Below are positions 16,963 to 27,069 of a stretch of 64,000 bases of DNA, one piece after another (position 1 is the stretch's first letter; the number at the start of each line of letters is the position of its first letter). Source of the DNA: Methanocella_A sp049676595 (GTDB lineage: Archaea; Halobacteriota; Methanocellia; Methanocellales; Methanocellaceae); contig NZ_CP187259.1 in assembly GCF_049676595.1 (NCBI RefSeq), positions 2,418,001 to 2,482,000 of the forward strand, in the 5' to 3' direction. Under the pieces are notes generated by a model. The model had not been told where the DNA came from, ran no database searches, and worked only from the letters and a program-made list of their open reading frames with translations. Position numbers and translations under genes: made by a program.

Positions 16963-19900
16963 AGCCCCCTACAAAACAACAGCCGTCAGCACCATCTTCG
17001 GCCATGTTAATGATGTTTTTATAGACCATCTCTCTAATCATTTCTCCTTCGTGGTCAATACGAATGGTCAGATTCTCGAATACGTCCGCAGAACCTACAA
17101 TCACCAAGAGGGACTGTGCCCGGGAGAAAGCTACGTTGATCCTTCTGAATTCTTTCACATGGCCTGTCGGAGTCTGACGTCGATCGTCAGGCGAGGGAGA
17201 GGAAACAAGACTTGCGATGACGATAGGACGCTCCATGCCCTGGAAACGATCAACGCTTCCAAGACGAATATTTAGATTTTTCAGTTCGCCCGCATTCTTC
17301 ATTGCACTGATACTTTCCCGAAGCTTCCTGATCTGACCCATATAGAATGAGATAACCGCGATATCCTGTTTGCTGTTTGCGTCACCTTTGTATTCTGTGT
17401 CGATCTGTCGCAAGAGGTTCACGATTACATCAACTTCAAAGAGGTTAAACCGAGATTCAGAGCCGTGATGAGACTTATCCTCGCGCGTTTCATAATTCTG
17501 TATCTTCCTACCAGCCTCAACCCTGTAAGAAGAATCAACCCACATCAAGTGTGAATTTTTAGGAGATTTGCGACCTGATTTAGTATTAAAGATATAAGGG
17601 TGACTTCTTTCGTTATCGGGGTCTTTCAAACCACAGGTTAAAGTGTATCTACCAGGGTAGAACTGATTTACCGCACGCATAATCGTAGGATGCATACGGT
17701 ATTGCTCGGTAAGGCGGGAGCGAAGGCCATCGTCAGCATCCGTAAACATTTCTTCGAAGTACGAAGAGGTAACCAGCTTTCTGAAGTTGTTCAGCTTCTC
17801 AGCCAGTTCCTCTTTAGCATCCACACTGTCCTGAGCTTCGTCAAAAGTCACTTCCCGCTCGTTTATATTGAACATGGGAGGCAGTTGCTTGTGATCACCA
17901 ACGAGAATGATCTGCTTTCCCAGAAGCATCGGCATGAGAAGCTCTGGCAAAGTGGCTTTAGATACTTCATCCACAATGACAAGATCGAAGTCTCTGCCAT
18001 GCTTGCTCCAGAAATTATACTTGCCAGTTTCAGTACACGTCGCACCAATAACATTTGCGAGCTCAATGTATTTTTCCTTCACATCCTCATAATCTTCTTT
18101 TGAAGGATTCTCTTCCGATTTTTTAATGCGTTTTACCCATTCGGCTCTCAAGGCACCCCAATGTTGGTGTTCCCGGATTATTTCCTTCTGATCCGAATAG
18201 ATATCGTCGTATTCAGATTTTATCTGAGACAGAAAATCCTCATCCTCCGTCCAGTCTACAGGAGTAAGAGTACGGTTCAGTAGGATCAGATACTTCTGTC
18301 TTAATGTCTCTATTATATCTATCTCAGACTGTATCTTACCCCTGGCGTTTTCCAGATTAGCGTTTATTGTTGCCTGCTCTGTCTGCAGTACGGAAGCTTG
18401 AGTGGTTAAAGAATCCAACTCTCTCTTATAACCGTTCACATTTTCGATAACTTCCGAAAGCAGCGCGTCCTTATCGTTTATGGCGAACTGCACCCGGCTC
18501 CGAAGAGAACTATCAAGTTCTATCGATCTGTTAACGATCGATTGCATCAGCAGCGTAAGACGCCTAATGACATGCCTATATTTTTTATCGGGTTTAATAG
18601 ATGTTTTTAGCTCGTCAATTGTAACTCCGTCTGACGGGTGATATTCTATCATATTTTCGAAGCTGCTGAAAATGTTTAGGTAAGGACTGAGATTAATTAA
18701 TTCAGCTTTCCACTGCGAATGGATTATCGAAGCCTTAACATTACCTTCGAGATCTGCGATTCGTTTGTTGATCTCGACGATCTCCCGGAAGATACGCTGA
18801 TCATTGGCATCAGTGACTTGCGTCATCTCTTCCGTACATTTCGCCCGCTTCTGTTTTAACAGATTAATTTCCGCATTAGTTTCCGAATGCAATTGGGCAG
18901 ACACTATTAAGTCATTCAGTTTACCAAGAAGATCGTTCACAACGGCATTATTTTTCCTCAAGACTACGATATTAGCAAATAATGTAGTTAATATTGTATC
19001 ATTTTTACACCGTTTCCAGATGTTACAATTAGCAGGGTCGTAAACATCACTCAGCACATCTACCTTTTCAACTAAGAAATCTTTGAACCCAGGAAACTCT
19101 TTTAAAGCCGGTTCCAGCGCATCCAGGCTCAGTCTATCGGGATCAAACAATTTTTTCAAGATCTCGATCGATCGTTCGTAGTCAGCTTTCTTATCATTTA
19201 AATCTTCGATCTTCGAGGAATATTTCTCACTACGATTGCGTAAATCTGCAATTTTTTCGTCGATACTTGCAAGTCTTTGATCCAGACCGCCAATAAAATG
19301 TAGGGTACGTTCTACTTCTTCTATACTGGACTCATACCGCTTGAGATCACTTTTCAGCAATTCGATCTTTTGCGTCTGCTCTTCCATGCTCGACCTGATA
19401 CCACCAAACCAGCGCCGAATCACGTTCTCCTCTTCAAACTCATCTTCTCCATCCTCTGGTTTCCATGAGCGTCCAATGCGTATCGGCATGATGTGACTTT
19501 TATTTGAAAGCCTGGACAGCGCGTTATATACCGCCAGGTTGGATTGAGAGGCAAGCAATACCCGACCTTTTCTAAGGGTGACTTGATTGCACAGCTCGGC
19601 GATCACAGTGGTCTTACCAGTCCCCGGAGGACCTTGAATCAAGGCGATATCTGGCGTATTCAAAGATTTTTGTAAGGCAAGATACTGATTCTGGTTTAAC
19701 TTTTTCTCGACAAGAGTCTCGCGATCGATGGCTTCATCTCTGGTAGGCAGGCGAGCCTGGCTTATACCAAAGATGAAATCTTCGAGCCTGCAGTTGGCAG
19801 AATTGGTCTCCTTCAGACGATCGATGGCCTTTTGTTGCAACATCAGAGGTAGCGAGTCTCTAAGAGTAGAATTGATTAAAACGCCATCAGATGGTTTAGT

Positions 19901-20875
19901 TAATCTGTCCAAGGGGTCTCTGAAACGATTTTCTCTCCCCGGCTCCCAGACAAATTTATCGATCAGATCGATGTTGACGGTGATCCAGTCGTCCTTTTTC
20001 TTATCCTGATCCTTAAAGATAGCCCGGATCGGGCAACCTTTCTCAAAAGCACCAATATTGACAGAATCATCTGTATTTTCATCGGGCTTCCAGTCACCGT
20101 TCGCAGGTGCAGGAACACCTTTAATGATATTGACATCTTGTAGTGGAAAGAAGGATTTATTGGCATTCTTTGAGAATAGTCGGGTGAATATTTCGATACT
20201 GGCCTGAGTAGGACTAATCCGCTGAAGATTGCGATAGATCAGCCACCCCTCTTTATTTTTGATGATGCTCAAGTGAACTTTAAGGTATTCTTCCCACTCA
20301 GACAACCGCTTTTCCAGATGATCTTTGCGCTTGACTAAACTATTCAGCCACTTAAAGTCTTCATCTGTAAGGTACGATTCACTCAGGCCTTCGACTATCG
20401 TAACCGGACCAGCCAACAATCCCTCGGCGATATGAGGACGCCCGGGCATGATTTCCATAGATAACCTGGTAACATGAAGTCGCTTGGCCTGCCTGACACA
20501 AACGATTACAAGAGTATGATTCAGGACGGTCACATCATCATGGTCCCGGATATCGGGGCGAACCCTCAGTCGCCAGCGACCGCTTCCCTCATGTTTTGCC
20601 TCCCCGATAAAGACATTTTCTACCAGGAACTCTACTCTCTTCGTGTTGAGAGACCTAAATTTGTTGATGATTACTCTTCTCAGGTCATCCTTATCGATAG
20701 AGTCGTCTCTCCGAATACGCACACCCATAGCCCGGGCAAGCTCATAGCTAATTCCTGGTACATACAAATTTTTCTCATCAATATCTAAACGAAAAATAAT
20801 ATTTCCAGAACGCCTGGATTTTAATTGCTTATAAATATCATTGATGTCCCCAAAGTCCGGACGGTCGCTCAGCAT
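16949..20875 (-). CDS. SF1 helicase, UPF1/DNA2-like, with long coiled-coil insertion (1308 aa)
   Basis: The motor is superfamily 1: Walker A IQGPPGTGKTTVIAEL near residue 413, DLVIVDEVSKATLPE (motif II, DEVS) near 968, GDHKQLPPMF (motif III) near 995, EQYRMHPTIM near 1060, SVDRFQGMERPIVIAS and INVAFSRAQSLLVIVG near 1250. Between motifs I and II lies about 420 residues of predicted coiled coil (EKIADLRNRSEKYSSKIEDL), as in UPF1-like defence helicases. The longest frame starts at 20968 but its first 31 residues are a hydrophobic run from non-coding AT-rich DNA. I prefer the ATG at 20875 (MLSDRPDFGDIND), preceded by GTGATGG. It is the first gene of the five-gene operon. Confidence 0.88.
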   Translation of the reverse strand: MLSDRPDFGDINDIYKQLKSRRSGNIIFRLDIDEKNLYVPGISYELARAMGVRIRRDDSIDKDDLRRVIINKFRSLNTKRVEFLVENVFIGEAKHEGSGRWRLRVRPDIRDHDDVTVLNHTLVIVCVRQAKRLHVTRLSMEIMPGRPHIAEGLLAGPVTIVEGLSESYLTDEDFKWLNSLVKRKDHLEKRLSEWEEYLKVHLSIIKNKEGWLIYRNLQRISPTQASIEIFTRLFSKNANKSFFPLQDVNIIKGVPAPANGDWKPDENTDDSVNIGAFEKGCPIRAIFKDQDKKKDDWITVNIDLIDKFVWEPGRENRFRDPLDRLTKPSDGVLINSTLRDSLPLMLQQKAIDRLKETNSANCRLEDFIFGISQARLPTRDEAIDRETLVEKKLNQNQYLALQKSLNTPDIALIQGPPGTGKTTVIAELCNQVTLRKGRVLLASQSNLAVYNALSRLSNKSHIMPIRIGRSWKPEDGEDEFEEENVIRRWFGGIRSSMEEQTQKIELLKSDLKRYESSIEEVERTLHFIGGLDQRLASIDEKIADLRNRSEKYSSKIEDLNDKKADYERSIEILKKLFDPDRLSLDALEPALKEFPGFKDFLVEKVDVLSDVYDPANCNIWKRCKNDTILTTLFANIVVLRKNNAVVNDLLGKLNDLIVSAQLHSETNAEINLLKQKRAKCTEEMTQVTDANDQRIFREIVEINKRIADLEGNVKASIIHSQWKAELINLSPYLNIFSSFENMIEYHPSDGVTIDELKTSIKPDKKYRHVIRRLTLLMQSIVNRSIELDSSLRSRVQFAINDKDALLSEVIENVNGYKRELDSLTTQASVLQTEQATINANLENARGKIQSEIDIIETLRQKYLILLNRTLTPVDWTEDEDFLSQIKSEYDDIYSDQKEIIREHQHWGALRAEWVKRIKKSEENPSKEDYEDVKEKYIELANVIGATCTETGKYNFWSKHGRDFDLVIVDEVSKATLPELLMPMLLGKQIILVGDHKQLPPMFNINEREVTFDEAQDSVDAKEELAEKLNNFRKLVTSSYFEEMFTDADDGLRSRLTEQYRMHPTIMRAVNQFYPGRYTLTCGLKDPDNERSHPYIFNTKSGRKSPKNSHLMWVDSSYRVEAGRKIQNYETREDKSHHGSESRFNLFEVDVIVNLLRQIDTEYKGDANSKQDIAVISFYMGQIRKLRESISAMKNAGELKNLNIRLGSVDRFQGMERPIVIASLVSSPSPDDRRQTPTGHVKEFRRINVAFSRAQSLLVIVGSADVFENLTIRIDHEGEMIREMVYKNIINMAEDGADGCCFVGGYDLV

Positions 20876-21047
20876 GCCATCACAGCATAATGGAAAGCCT
20901 TTAAGACATATTAATATTACGATTACAAATAAATGAGATAAATACAACGATAATCCTAATAATAACAAAATTGTCTTTTGATAGATATGAAAAATAAGAT
21001 AATAGCCACCATGGAGATTCCATTAATCAGGTAAAAAATAATTATAA
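20876..21047 (-). promoter_or_regulatory. 172-bp gap between brxL and the helicase gene; likely terminator plus promoter
   Basis: This is the only sizeable gap in the 25.8-kb minus-strand island. Read on the minus strand, AT-rich DNA with a TTATTTTTT run follows the brxL stop at once (terminator-like). TATA-like AT-rich segments then occur about 60-30 bases before the helicase ATG. The gap suggests that BREX and the five-gene operon are separate transcription units. No clear operator is visible. Confidence 0.4.
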
Positions 21048-23123
21048 TTATTTTTCTGCAAACGCCTTGAATGCAGCTTGACCAGGCTCACCATAAAAGT
21101 CGATTTGTAACTTATCAATTACTTCTGAGGGTAATTCGCCAAAGTCACGCTTATTCTCAGTTGGTATCATCACCCTTTTTGCACCGGCATCCATAGCTAT
21201 ACGAAGTTTATCGCCTAAGCCTTCAACACGGCTTAATACACCATGTATACTCATCTGCCCCAGAATCACTAAGCCACCAGATATTGGGCGTCCTACAACT
21301 GCAGATATCATGCCAATATACAGAGCTACTCCTAAATCATTTGCATCTTTTCCTTGCATAAGGCTCATTATTTGAATATTGAAATCGTAAGAATCAATAT
21401 CCCGATCAATGCCGATTTTTTTTGCATTTGCCCTAAGATAATCATAAGACATCTTTGCGCTTTCTTTAATTCCTTTGCCAGACGTCCCCACGATATTCAA
21501 CCGATGTCCGCCAGGATTAGCATTAATTTGAATCCTGTATAATGAATAACGAGACTCATCTGCATCGAAACCAACGGTGAATAAATCACCAGGCGATAGC
21601 GGACCGTCAGGAATCATCTGTACAGATCCCAATTCCTTACACGAAACGAAGGTTTCCTCGCCAGTTTCCTTATCGATATATGATAGATTAACCTTCGAGT
21701 ACTCGACGCCACCCATTCTTTTCAATTGCTCTTTAACACGACGACGAGTTTCAATTGCAAATGAGAGGTATTCACGGAGCTCTTCTTTTGTGCAATTGCC
21801 GTCCGGATGTATGAGTTTAATTAGGCCTGAGGTAGTTTTAGCAATAGCTCTTCGGTCTCGTTCCTCAACATGGCTCCCCAGTGCGAAATAGCGATCATAT
21901 AAATCGGTATAGTTTTTTCTACGCAGTTCACTATGGAATATTTCTGCAATATAATCCGCAATGAAGCCCATGTGAGCAGTTAGGTAGCTTGTCTGCATTT
22001 TCGGCATTTCCCATCCCGGGAGATATGCATGCCACCGGTCGTGGAAAGCCATATCGTTCCTAATAGCTTCAGGCAAGCAATTGAACAGATGAGAAATACG
22101 GGCGGTTGTTTCTACGTCGCCGTCGAGGTTTCCATTAAATATCACACTGGCATCTGCAGACAGTGTGCCTTTGTCATCGCCTCTAGAGAATGAGCCCTGT
22201 TCCATGTAGCCCTTATACATCTGCTTATCTCTGTCCGCTTTAAAGTTTGATCCGGCTACCTCATCGAAAGCAACAGCGTCAAACTTTACAACTAAACCGG
22301 GCTTGTCTTTTCTGTTCTTCCATCCAAAGAGATCGGGGACGCCACCCTGACCGCCAGATAATAGAATTACGTTAGGAGATATTTCCCGGTAAACATACGA
22401 TTTTCCAGTACCGCGCGGGCCCAGTTCTATCAGGTTATAATTTTTCTCCACCATAGGAACGAGCCTTAATAAGAATAACAATTTCCTGCGAGCGGTTAAG
22501 TCAGGATTGGTTGGCTCATAGCCCATAGATCGAAGCAGGATGTCTATCCACTCGTCCTTTGTGAATTGATTACGACCTTTTACGTATTCATCAAAATTAG
22601 AGCTGGCGATCTGAATTGGGGCTAATCGCTGTATAACAAATGGCCTTATAGCACCATCGCTTCCCTGTGTATCATCGTAGATTAACTCTATGTTGGCCCA
22701 GATACCGCCAGTTAAGAGCCGCTCGTACTTGTGTACAATCTCACTATCGATGTGGATCTTATCGATGCCAGCAGTTGCAAGCCTGGCCCAAAATTTGCCA
22801 CCCTGAACTTTTTCGTCAAAAGTTACTGATATAAGGTCGATCAGTTTAAGTGAGCCTGTCCGCTGCAAACGGGCTTTTATTAATTCAGATTGATCTCCCC
22901 TGACAACTCTCTCGGATATGGCATTTTTAACCAGTTCAAGACCCTTATTGATCTCCCCATCATCTGTTGTAGAGCAGTATTTCCCGAGTAAATACTCGAG
23001 GACATATACGGGAATATTAAAGCCGACTTTTAGTTTTTTAACAAGGTCTTTCCGGACGATACGCCCCGGAAATGCCTCTGATAGCTTTGTATCTAGCCTA
23101 TCGATAAAGATCTCGTCAGCCAT
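21048..23123 (-). CDS. brxL: BrxL, Lon-like AAA+ protein of BREX type 1 (691 aa)
   Basis: BrxL is the AAA+/Lon-like component that defines BREX type 1 and is needed for phage exclusion. Walker A is ELGPRGTGKSYVYRE near residue 233. The block VKFDAVAFDEVAGSNF holds the Walker B acidic pair. The Lon-like C-terminal domain is recognisable in GRPISGGLVILGQMSIHG and AKRVMIPTENKRDF. The usual Lon GPSAG serine motif is not seen (the site reads KDANDLGVAL), so it is probably not an active Lon protease. The ATG at 23123 (MADEIFIDRLDTKL) with AGAAGGGA 8 bases upstream is better than GTG 23144. It lies 11 bases after pglZ. Confidence 0.93.
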   Translation of the reverse strand: MADEIFIDRLDTKLSEAFPGRIVRKDLVKKLKVGFNIPVYVLEYLLGKYCSTTDDGEINKGLELVKNAISERVVRGDQSELIKARLQRTGSLKLIDLISVTFDEKVQGGKFWARLATAGIDKIHIDSEIVHKYERLLTGGIWANIELIYDDTQGSDGAIRPFVIQRLAPIQIASSNFDEYVKGRNQFTKDEWIDILLRSMGYEPTNPDLTARRKLLFLLRLVPMVEKNYNLIELGPRGTGKSYVYREISPNVILLSGGQGGVPDLFGWKNRKDKPGLVVKFDAVAFDEVAGSNFKADRDKQMYKGYMEQGSFSRGDDKGTLSADASVIFNGNLDGDVETTARISHLFNCLPEAIRNDMAFHDRWHAYLPGWEMPKMQTSYLTAHMGFIADYIAEIFHSELRRKNYTDLYDRYFALGSHVEERDRRAIAKTTSGLIKLIHPDGNCTKEELREYLSFAIETRRRVKEQLKRMGGVEYSKVNLSYIDKETGEETFVSCKELGSVQMIPDGPLSPGDLFTVGFDADESRYSLYRIQINANPGGHRLNIVGTSGKGIKESAKMSYDYLRANAKKIGIDRDIDSYDFNIQIMSLMQGKDANDLGVALYIGMISAVVGRPISGGLVILGQMSIHGVLSRVEGLGDKLRIAMDAGAKRVMIPTENKRDFGELPSEVIDKLQIDFYGEPGQAAFKAFAEK

Positions 23124-23134
23124 ATGTTTCCCTT

Positions 23135-25645
23135 CTATAACCACTCGTCGATTTCTACCTTTAATGTAACGGTTCGGGTTTCCAGTACCTGTTCATTATC
23201 TGCATCGAGCAGACGTATATCTAACGCTGAGCCAAATGGAGCAGACTCGCCTTCCACCTTAACAATCTCGACTGGCTCAGGCTCGCCCCCAGGTTGCACG
23301 GTGACAGGACACTTTGATTTAAACAATAGTCTTCCATCCGTTTTGTATATTTTTATGATTACCTGGCAGCTTAGCTGGTTTTTATCCACTCCACCACTTA
23401 GATCGGTTTGCGTTGCACCTGGTGCCACAACAATTTTTTGAGTTAGCGATGTTATGTCGGATATTGGCTTTAAGACAACTGTAATCTTTTGTGCCTTCTT
23501 CGGCCATCTGGCAGTAACTACTGGAATGATTAATTCTTCAAGCGTCGTTCCGCCATGGAAAAAGCCTAAGCTACCATAGGTCTTGAAGGAGTTAACACTC
23601 CTGGGCACCATACATTCAAGATCGCTTTTCGGTACCTTTAATTTAATAGCGTTCTTATGACTCAATCCGATGCCTACAGCTGCCCTTCGTGAGAGCCATA
23701 GTACTTCACCGGATGGCTTTTCAGGCTCAACTTCGTCAGGGTCAGGTTCCCAGTGGAAAAAGCCATGATCTGTGACAATAACTACTGTAGAATAGCCCAT
23801 ATTGCGGAGTCGTTTAACAGCAAGGGCATACCGTTCAACATGGTCTTCACTCCCAGTAAGCTTAAGCTGGCCTTCGTGTCCCTGAGTATCGAAATCATCG
23901 CCATAGACAAACAGAAGTCTTCCCAGCGATTTTACGCTAATATCACTCGATTTACCAGGGTCAAGGATATCATTGACACTAACGAATTGCTTATCTTTTA
24001 ATTTATAAACTGATTTCAGCCACTCCCGTCTCTCCGCCGCTATTGTAAGATCTTTGTCGAATCCATCAGCGGTCACAAGTAGCCCTGTATCGCCCTTAGG
24101 AGACCGATCGACATGTATCTTGTCAATTATCCCAGGTAAACAGAATGGCATACCGATGGGGGTAGCAGTGGGTATTGGAGCTAAAACTGGTTCAACGCTA
24201 GCCCGGGGTTCTGGCTCACCCTCGTTAAGTTTATATGCAATACTTTGCCCAAGGTCATAACGACAAGCATCAAGCACCACAACTGCAACAGGGTTTTTAG
24301 TTGTCGATGCCTCTACGAGGTCTTTGATCTGTTCGCCAGCATATTTTAATTTTGTGTCTTCCAAATCAGATGTTGCAAGCAATTCCGAGAATGTCACATT
24401 AACGCGATCAAGGTGCCGGAGATATGCCTTTCTTAGCTTGACAATAACATTGTATAGTATGCCAGGGATGCCAGGGTTCTCTTTGAAGATGTTTTCGCTT
24501 TCGAGATCGACTTTCCACCCATCGTTAACATACCATTGGACAGCGTCTGCAGTGTTTCTCCATTGTTTCTCAACACCGTCATTCCGGTAAAGAAGACTGG
24601 CCACAGAGGCCATTATTACGAGTTGATACCATTGAACTTTTCCAGTAGCCCTCTTTCCCCAGAAAGAGGCAGCGTGTTCTCGATAACATGAAACATGGGT
24701 GTCCAGATATTTTGCCATTTCTTCAAAGGTATCGATCGATGATAACTTTTCAACTTCTTTTATGAATAATGTATTTTCAACGGCGGGAGAAGCCATTGGA
24801 TCAGGAATAATGGTAAGACTTTTTGCCCAGAATCGCAAAGATGTCAAATCGTCAGCCTTCTTAGCAAGGCTCTCAAAATGTCCCTGAAGGTCTACACGTT
24901 TCTGCCAGATCGATAGTAGCTTAATAGCAGCGTTGCGGAGCGAATCGTCTTTTATGATCTTGTCATGATCTCCTGGGACAACATCAGATTTCTTTGCCGC
25001 TTCTGTACAGAGCAATGTTGCCAGGGCTCTAATACGCCAGCCATCTGCATCTTTATTATCAGGTTGAGGTAGCCCGAGATCATCCACCACTCTTCTGCTG
25101 AATATTGGGAAGACTTCATTACCCAGCAACTCTTCGAAGGACTGACCCTCCGAAGCGAGCACCTGTAAAACCTTTTCATCATCCACAATCTTGGAGTCGG
25201 CTCCGCCAATAAGCTCTTTCCAGGCTACCTTTGGCTTATCGAAATACTCCTTTACGTATGCCCTCAAGTTGGTGAGATCAGATAGTTGTCGCTGGGGAAT
25301 GTCGCTATATGTCGAGATGGCTTGAGCCAGAGACATTACTTTAACGTCGGATGCATAGCTTTCGAATACTTTAAAATAGGTGATATCCTCGCGAGAGACA
25401 GGCAGCCAAACTACTCTCGGAGCACGTTTGTTTGAATAAAAGCGTGCTCTTGTGATTAGCTCATGCTCTTCATCAGCCCATATTTCGAAAGAGCCATCAC
25501 TAACGGCAATCAGGAGTTCGTTCCACTCATTCTCCGGATCGCACCAGATGATGAATGGCTCTAAACCCACGTTTGCTTTATGCGCTAATGCCGATGAAAT
25601 TTCATTTTTCAACCATGCATGAAAGCTATCAGATGCCGCCGTCAT
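23135..25645 (-). CDS. pglZ: PglZ, alkaline-phosphatase-superfamily protein of BREX (836 aa)
   Basis: PglZ is a hallmark BREX protein with an alkaline phosphatase-like metal-binding fold. The central domain shows VAVVVLDACRYDLGQS near residue 454 (metal-binding Asp and possible nucleophile region), PTATPIGMPFCLPG, and STVVIVTDHGFFHWEPD near 622 (Asp-His metal ligands). Length (~840 residues) is normal. The start ATG overlaps the stop of the pglX C-terminal ORF (ATGA), so the genes are translationally coupled. It is required for BREX activity in known systems; the enzymatic substrate is not established. Confidence 0.93.
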   Translation of the reverse strand: MTAASDSFHAWLKNEISSALAHKANVGLEPFIIWCDPENEWNELLIAVSDGSFEIWADEEHELITRARFYSNKRAPRVVWLPVSREDITYFKVFESYASDVKVMSLAQAISTYSDIPQRQLSDLTNLRAYVKEYFDKPKVAWKELIGGADSKIVDDEKVLQVLASEGQSFEELLGNEVFPIFSRRVVDDLGLPQPDNKDADGWRIRALATLLCTEAAKKSDVVPGDHDKIIKDDSLRNAAIKLLSIWQKRVDLQGHFESLAKKADDLTSLRFWAKSLTIIPDPMASPAVENTLFIKEVEKLSSIDTFEEMAKYLDTHVSCYREHAASFWGKRATGKVQWYQLVIMASVASLLYRNDGVEKQWRNTADAVQWYVNDGWKVDLESENIFKENPGIPGILYNVIVKLRKAYLRHLDRVNVTFSELLATSDLEDTKLKYAGEQIKDLVEASTTKNPVAVVVLDACRYDLGQSIAYKLNEGEPEPRASVEPVLAPIPTATPIGMPFCLPGIIDKIHVDRSPKGDTGLLVTADGFDKDLTIAAERREWLKSVYKLKDKQFVSVNDILDPGKSSDISVKSLGRLLFVYGDDFDTQGHEGQLKLTGSEDHVERYALAVKRLRNMGYSTVVIVTDHGFFHWEPDPDEVEPEKPSGEVLWLSRRAAVGIGLSHKNAIKLKVPKSDLECMVPRSVNSFKTYGSLGFFHGGTTLEELIIPVVTARWPKKAQKITVVLKPISDITSLTQKIVVAPGATQTDLSGGVDKNQLSCQVIIKIYKTDGRLLFKSKCPVTVQPGGEPEPVEIVKVEGESAPFGSALDIRLLDADNEQVLETRTVTLKVEIDEWL

Positions 25646-27069
25646 TGCTTAGTCTCCTCTTTCCACCATCCAGGCCGAGACAGTTTACCCTCACGGCACC
25701 ACCGCCTTTCGTCGGCGCGCCATTCAGCCCGGTCTGCAATTGCTTTATCTACATCTTTCTTGGCTAATACATCTACCGCCAGTAGACCAGCTTTTTGTAA
25801 TGGTGCAATATTTACTCTAACACCATCATTGATGTTAGGATCATATCGAGACTCTTGTGAATAAAATTCTTCAAGATTAGAAGGTTTAGTTACATGGACG
25901 TCTAAAGATGTCCATCTATCAATAGTCTCTTTAGATAGTCTTTGTTTCAAAGGATCAACATCTGTTACACCCTCTTTGCCCCATTCACTAAATGGTAATT
26001 GAGAAAATCCATACGCTAAAACAAGCCCTAATTTAATATCAAATTCTTTTAATTCATTAATCCAATTTTCCAGTTGTAATTTGCGGGCATTTTGATCACC
26101 GGTCAGTGAAGATGCCTCTATTGTTCTTAATTCTGTCTCGTAGCGGTTAATTAGCGGTTCAACATATTGGCTCCGGATTTTGGGGAGTGAATCAGCATTC
26201 AAACGATGATAATATATTAAACATGAGAACGCCGGAGTGCCATATCTTCTATTAGATTGAGATACAGGAGTACTTTCAAGTTGCCAAATGATTGGACGAT
26301 TTTTGAATTGAGTTGTATGGTACTCGAAGAATGTCTCGATAAGCCACTTTTCAAAATTAATGTTCGTTGTTTCAATAAACATTTTTTTAATTAGTTCTAT
26401 ATCTTCTGATCCAAATCGTTTTATTTGCTCATCAATATAATCGATTATTGCTTTACTACCACCGGTTGAGATTATTGGTATAATACCATCATTATTTGTA
26501 GCTTCAGGGCTATTATCACCACTTTCTACTTGTTTAGGCCACCTATGTCCAAATAAATTTAGGATAGTTATTGATATCTTGTCTTTTAAGGGTTTATCTA
26601 TCTCGTTGAAGTAACTCCAGCCATCTTTACTTATTCCCTCTTCAATTAGCCAAAAGATAGATACTGGGTGTACTTTATACTTAGTTGATAGTTCCTCAAT
26701 ATATGTCTCAGCAGGGATATACGATTCTGTGGTTTCTTCCGAAATTTCTGTATTATTAATGCCATAACTAACGTTTTTTATTGTTTTATTAAGACCACTC
26801 TCAAAATCTTCTTTTAAATTTTTCTTTATATTGTCTACATAATTTATATCTACACGTTCGATATTTTTGTAAAATCTAATAAATCCTTCTGGAAATTCTA
26901 TAAAATCTATATTGTTAACTGGTAAATTATCATAGCCTGTTATTAGAGGATATAAACCTGAAGGTAAGCCAGTTTCACTATAAACAATATTTTTTGTATT
27001 ATCCGATATTTTGGCACTATTCATTACTATAGTATCTGCCCAGCCCTCTAATAAATGTAAAAGGCACAT
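25642..27069 (-). CDS. pglX: PglX C-terminal part, separated by a frame change (475 aa)
   Basis: This ORF is the C-terminal third of a BREX type 1 PglX methyltransferase. Typical signatures are LEGWADTIVMNSAKIS, SETGLPSGLYPLITGYD, INDGVRVNIAPLQKAGLLA and the end block AEWRADERRWCREGKL followed by SRPGWW. The ORF has an ATG at 27069 but no good ribosome-binding site, and it begins exactly where the upstream ORF ends, overlapping it by 22 bases. Homology appears continuous across the join, so this is one gene broken by a one-base change or joined by ribosomal slippage, rather than two designed subunits. The C-terminal part of PglX is thought to help recognise DNA. Confidence 0.88.
   Translation of the reverse strand: MCLLHLLEGWADTIVMNSAKISDNTKNIVYSETGLPSGLYPLITGYDNLPVNNIDFIEFPEGFIRFYKNIERVDINYVDNIKKNLKEDFESGLNKTIKNVSYGINNTEISEETTESYIPAETYIEELSTKYKVHPVSIFWLIEEGISKDGWSYFNEIDKPLKDKISITILNLFGHRWPKQVESGDNSPEATNNDGIIPIISTGGSKAIIDYIDEQIKRFGSEDIELIKKMFIETTNINFEKWLIETFFEYHTTQFKNRPIIWQLESTPVSQSNRRYGTPAFSCLIYYHRLNADSLPKIRSQYVEPLINRYETELRTIEASSLTGDQNARKLQLENWINELKEFDIKLGLVLAYGFSQLPFSEWGKEGVTDVDPLKQRLSKETIDRWTSLDVHVTKPSNLEEFYSQESRYDPNINDGVRVNIAPLQKAGLLAVDVLAKKDVDKAIADRAEWRADERRWCREGKLSRPGWWKEETKQ

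Noticed and set aside
20876..20968. N-terminal hydrophobic extension of the SF1 helicase
   Set aside because: The 31 extra codons come from AT-rich intergenic DNA and resemble a false signal peptide; the ATG at 20875 fits better.
27048..27069. pglX halves as two intended subunits
   Set aside because: There is no ribosome-binding site for the second ORF, and homology runs across the join without gap; a frame change is simpler, though not proven.
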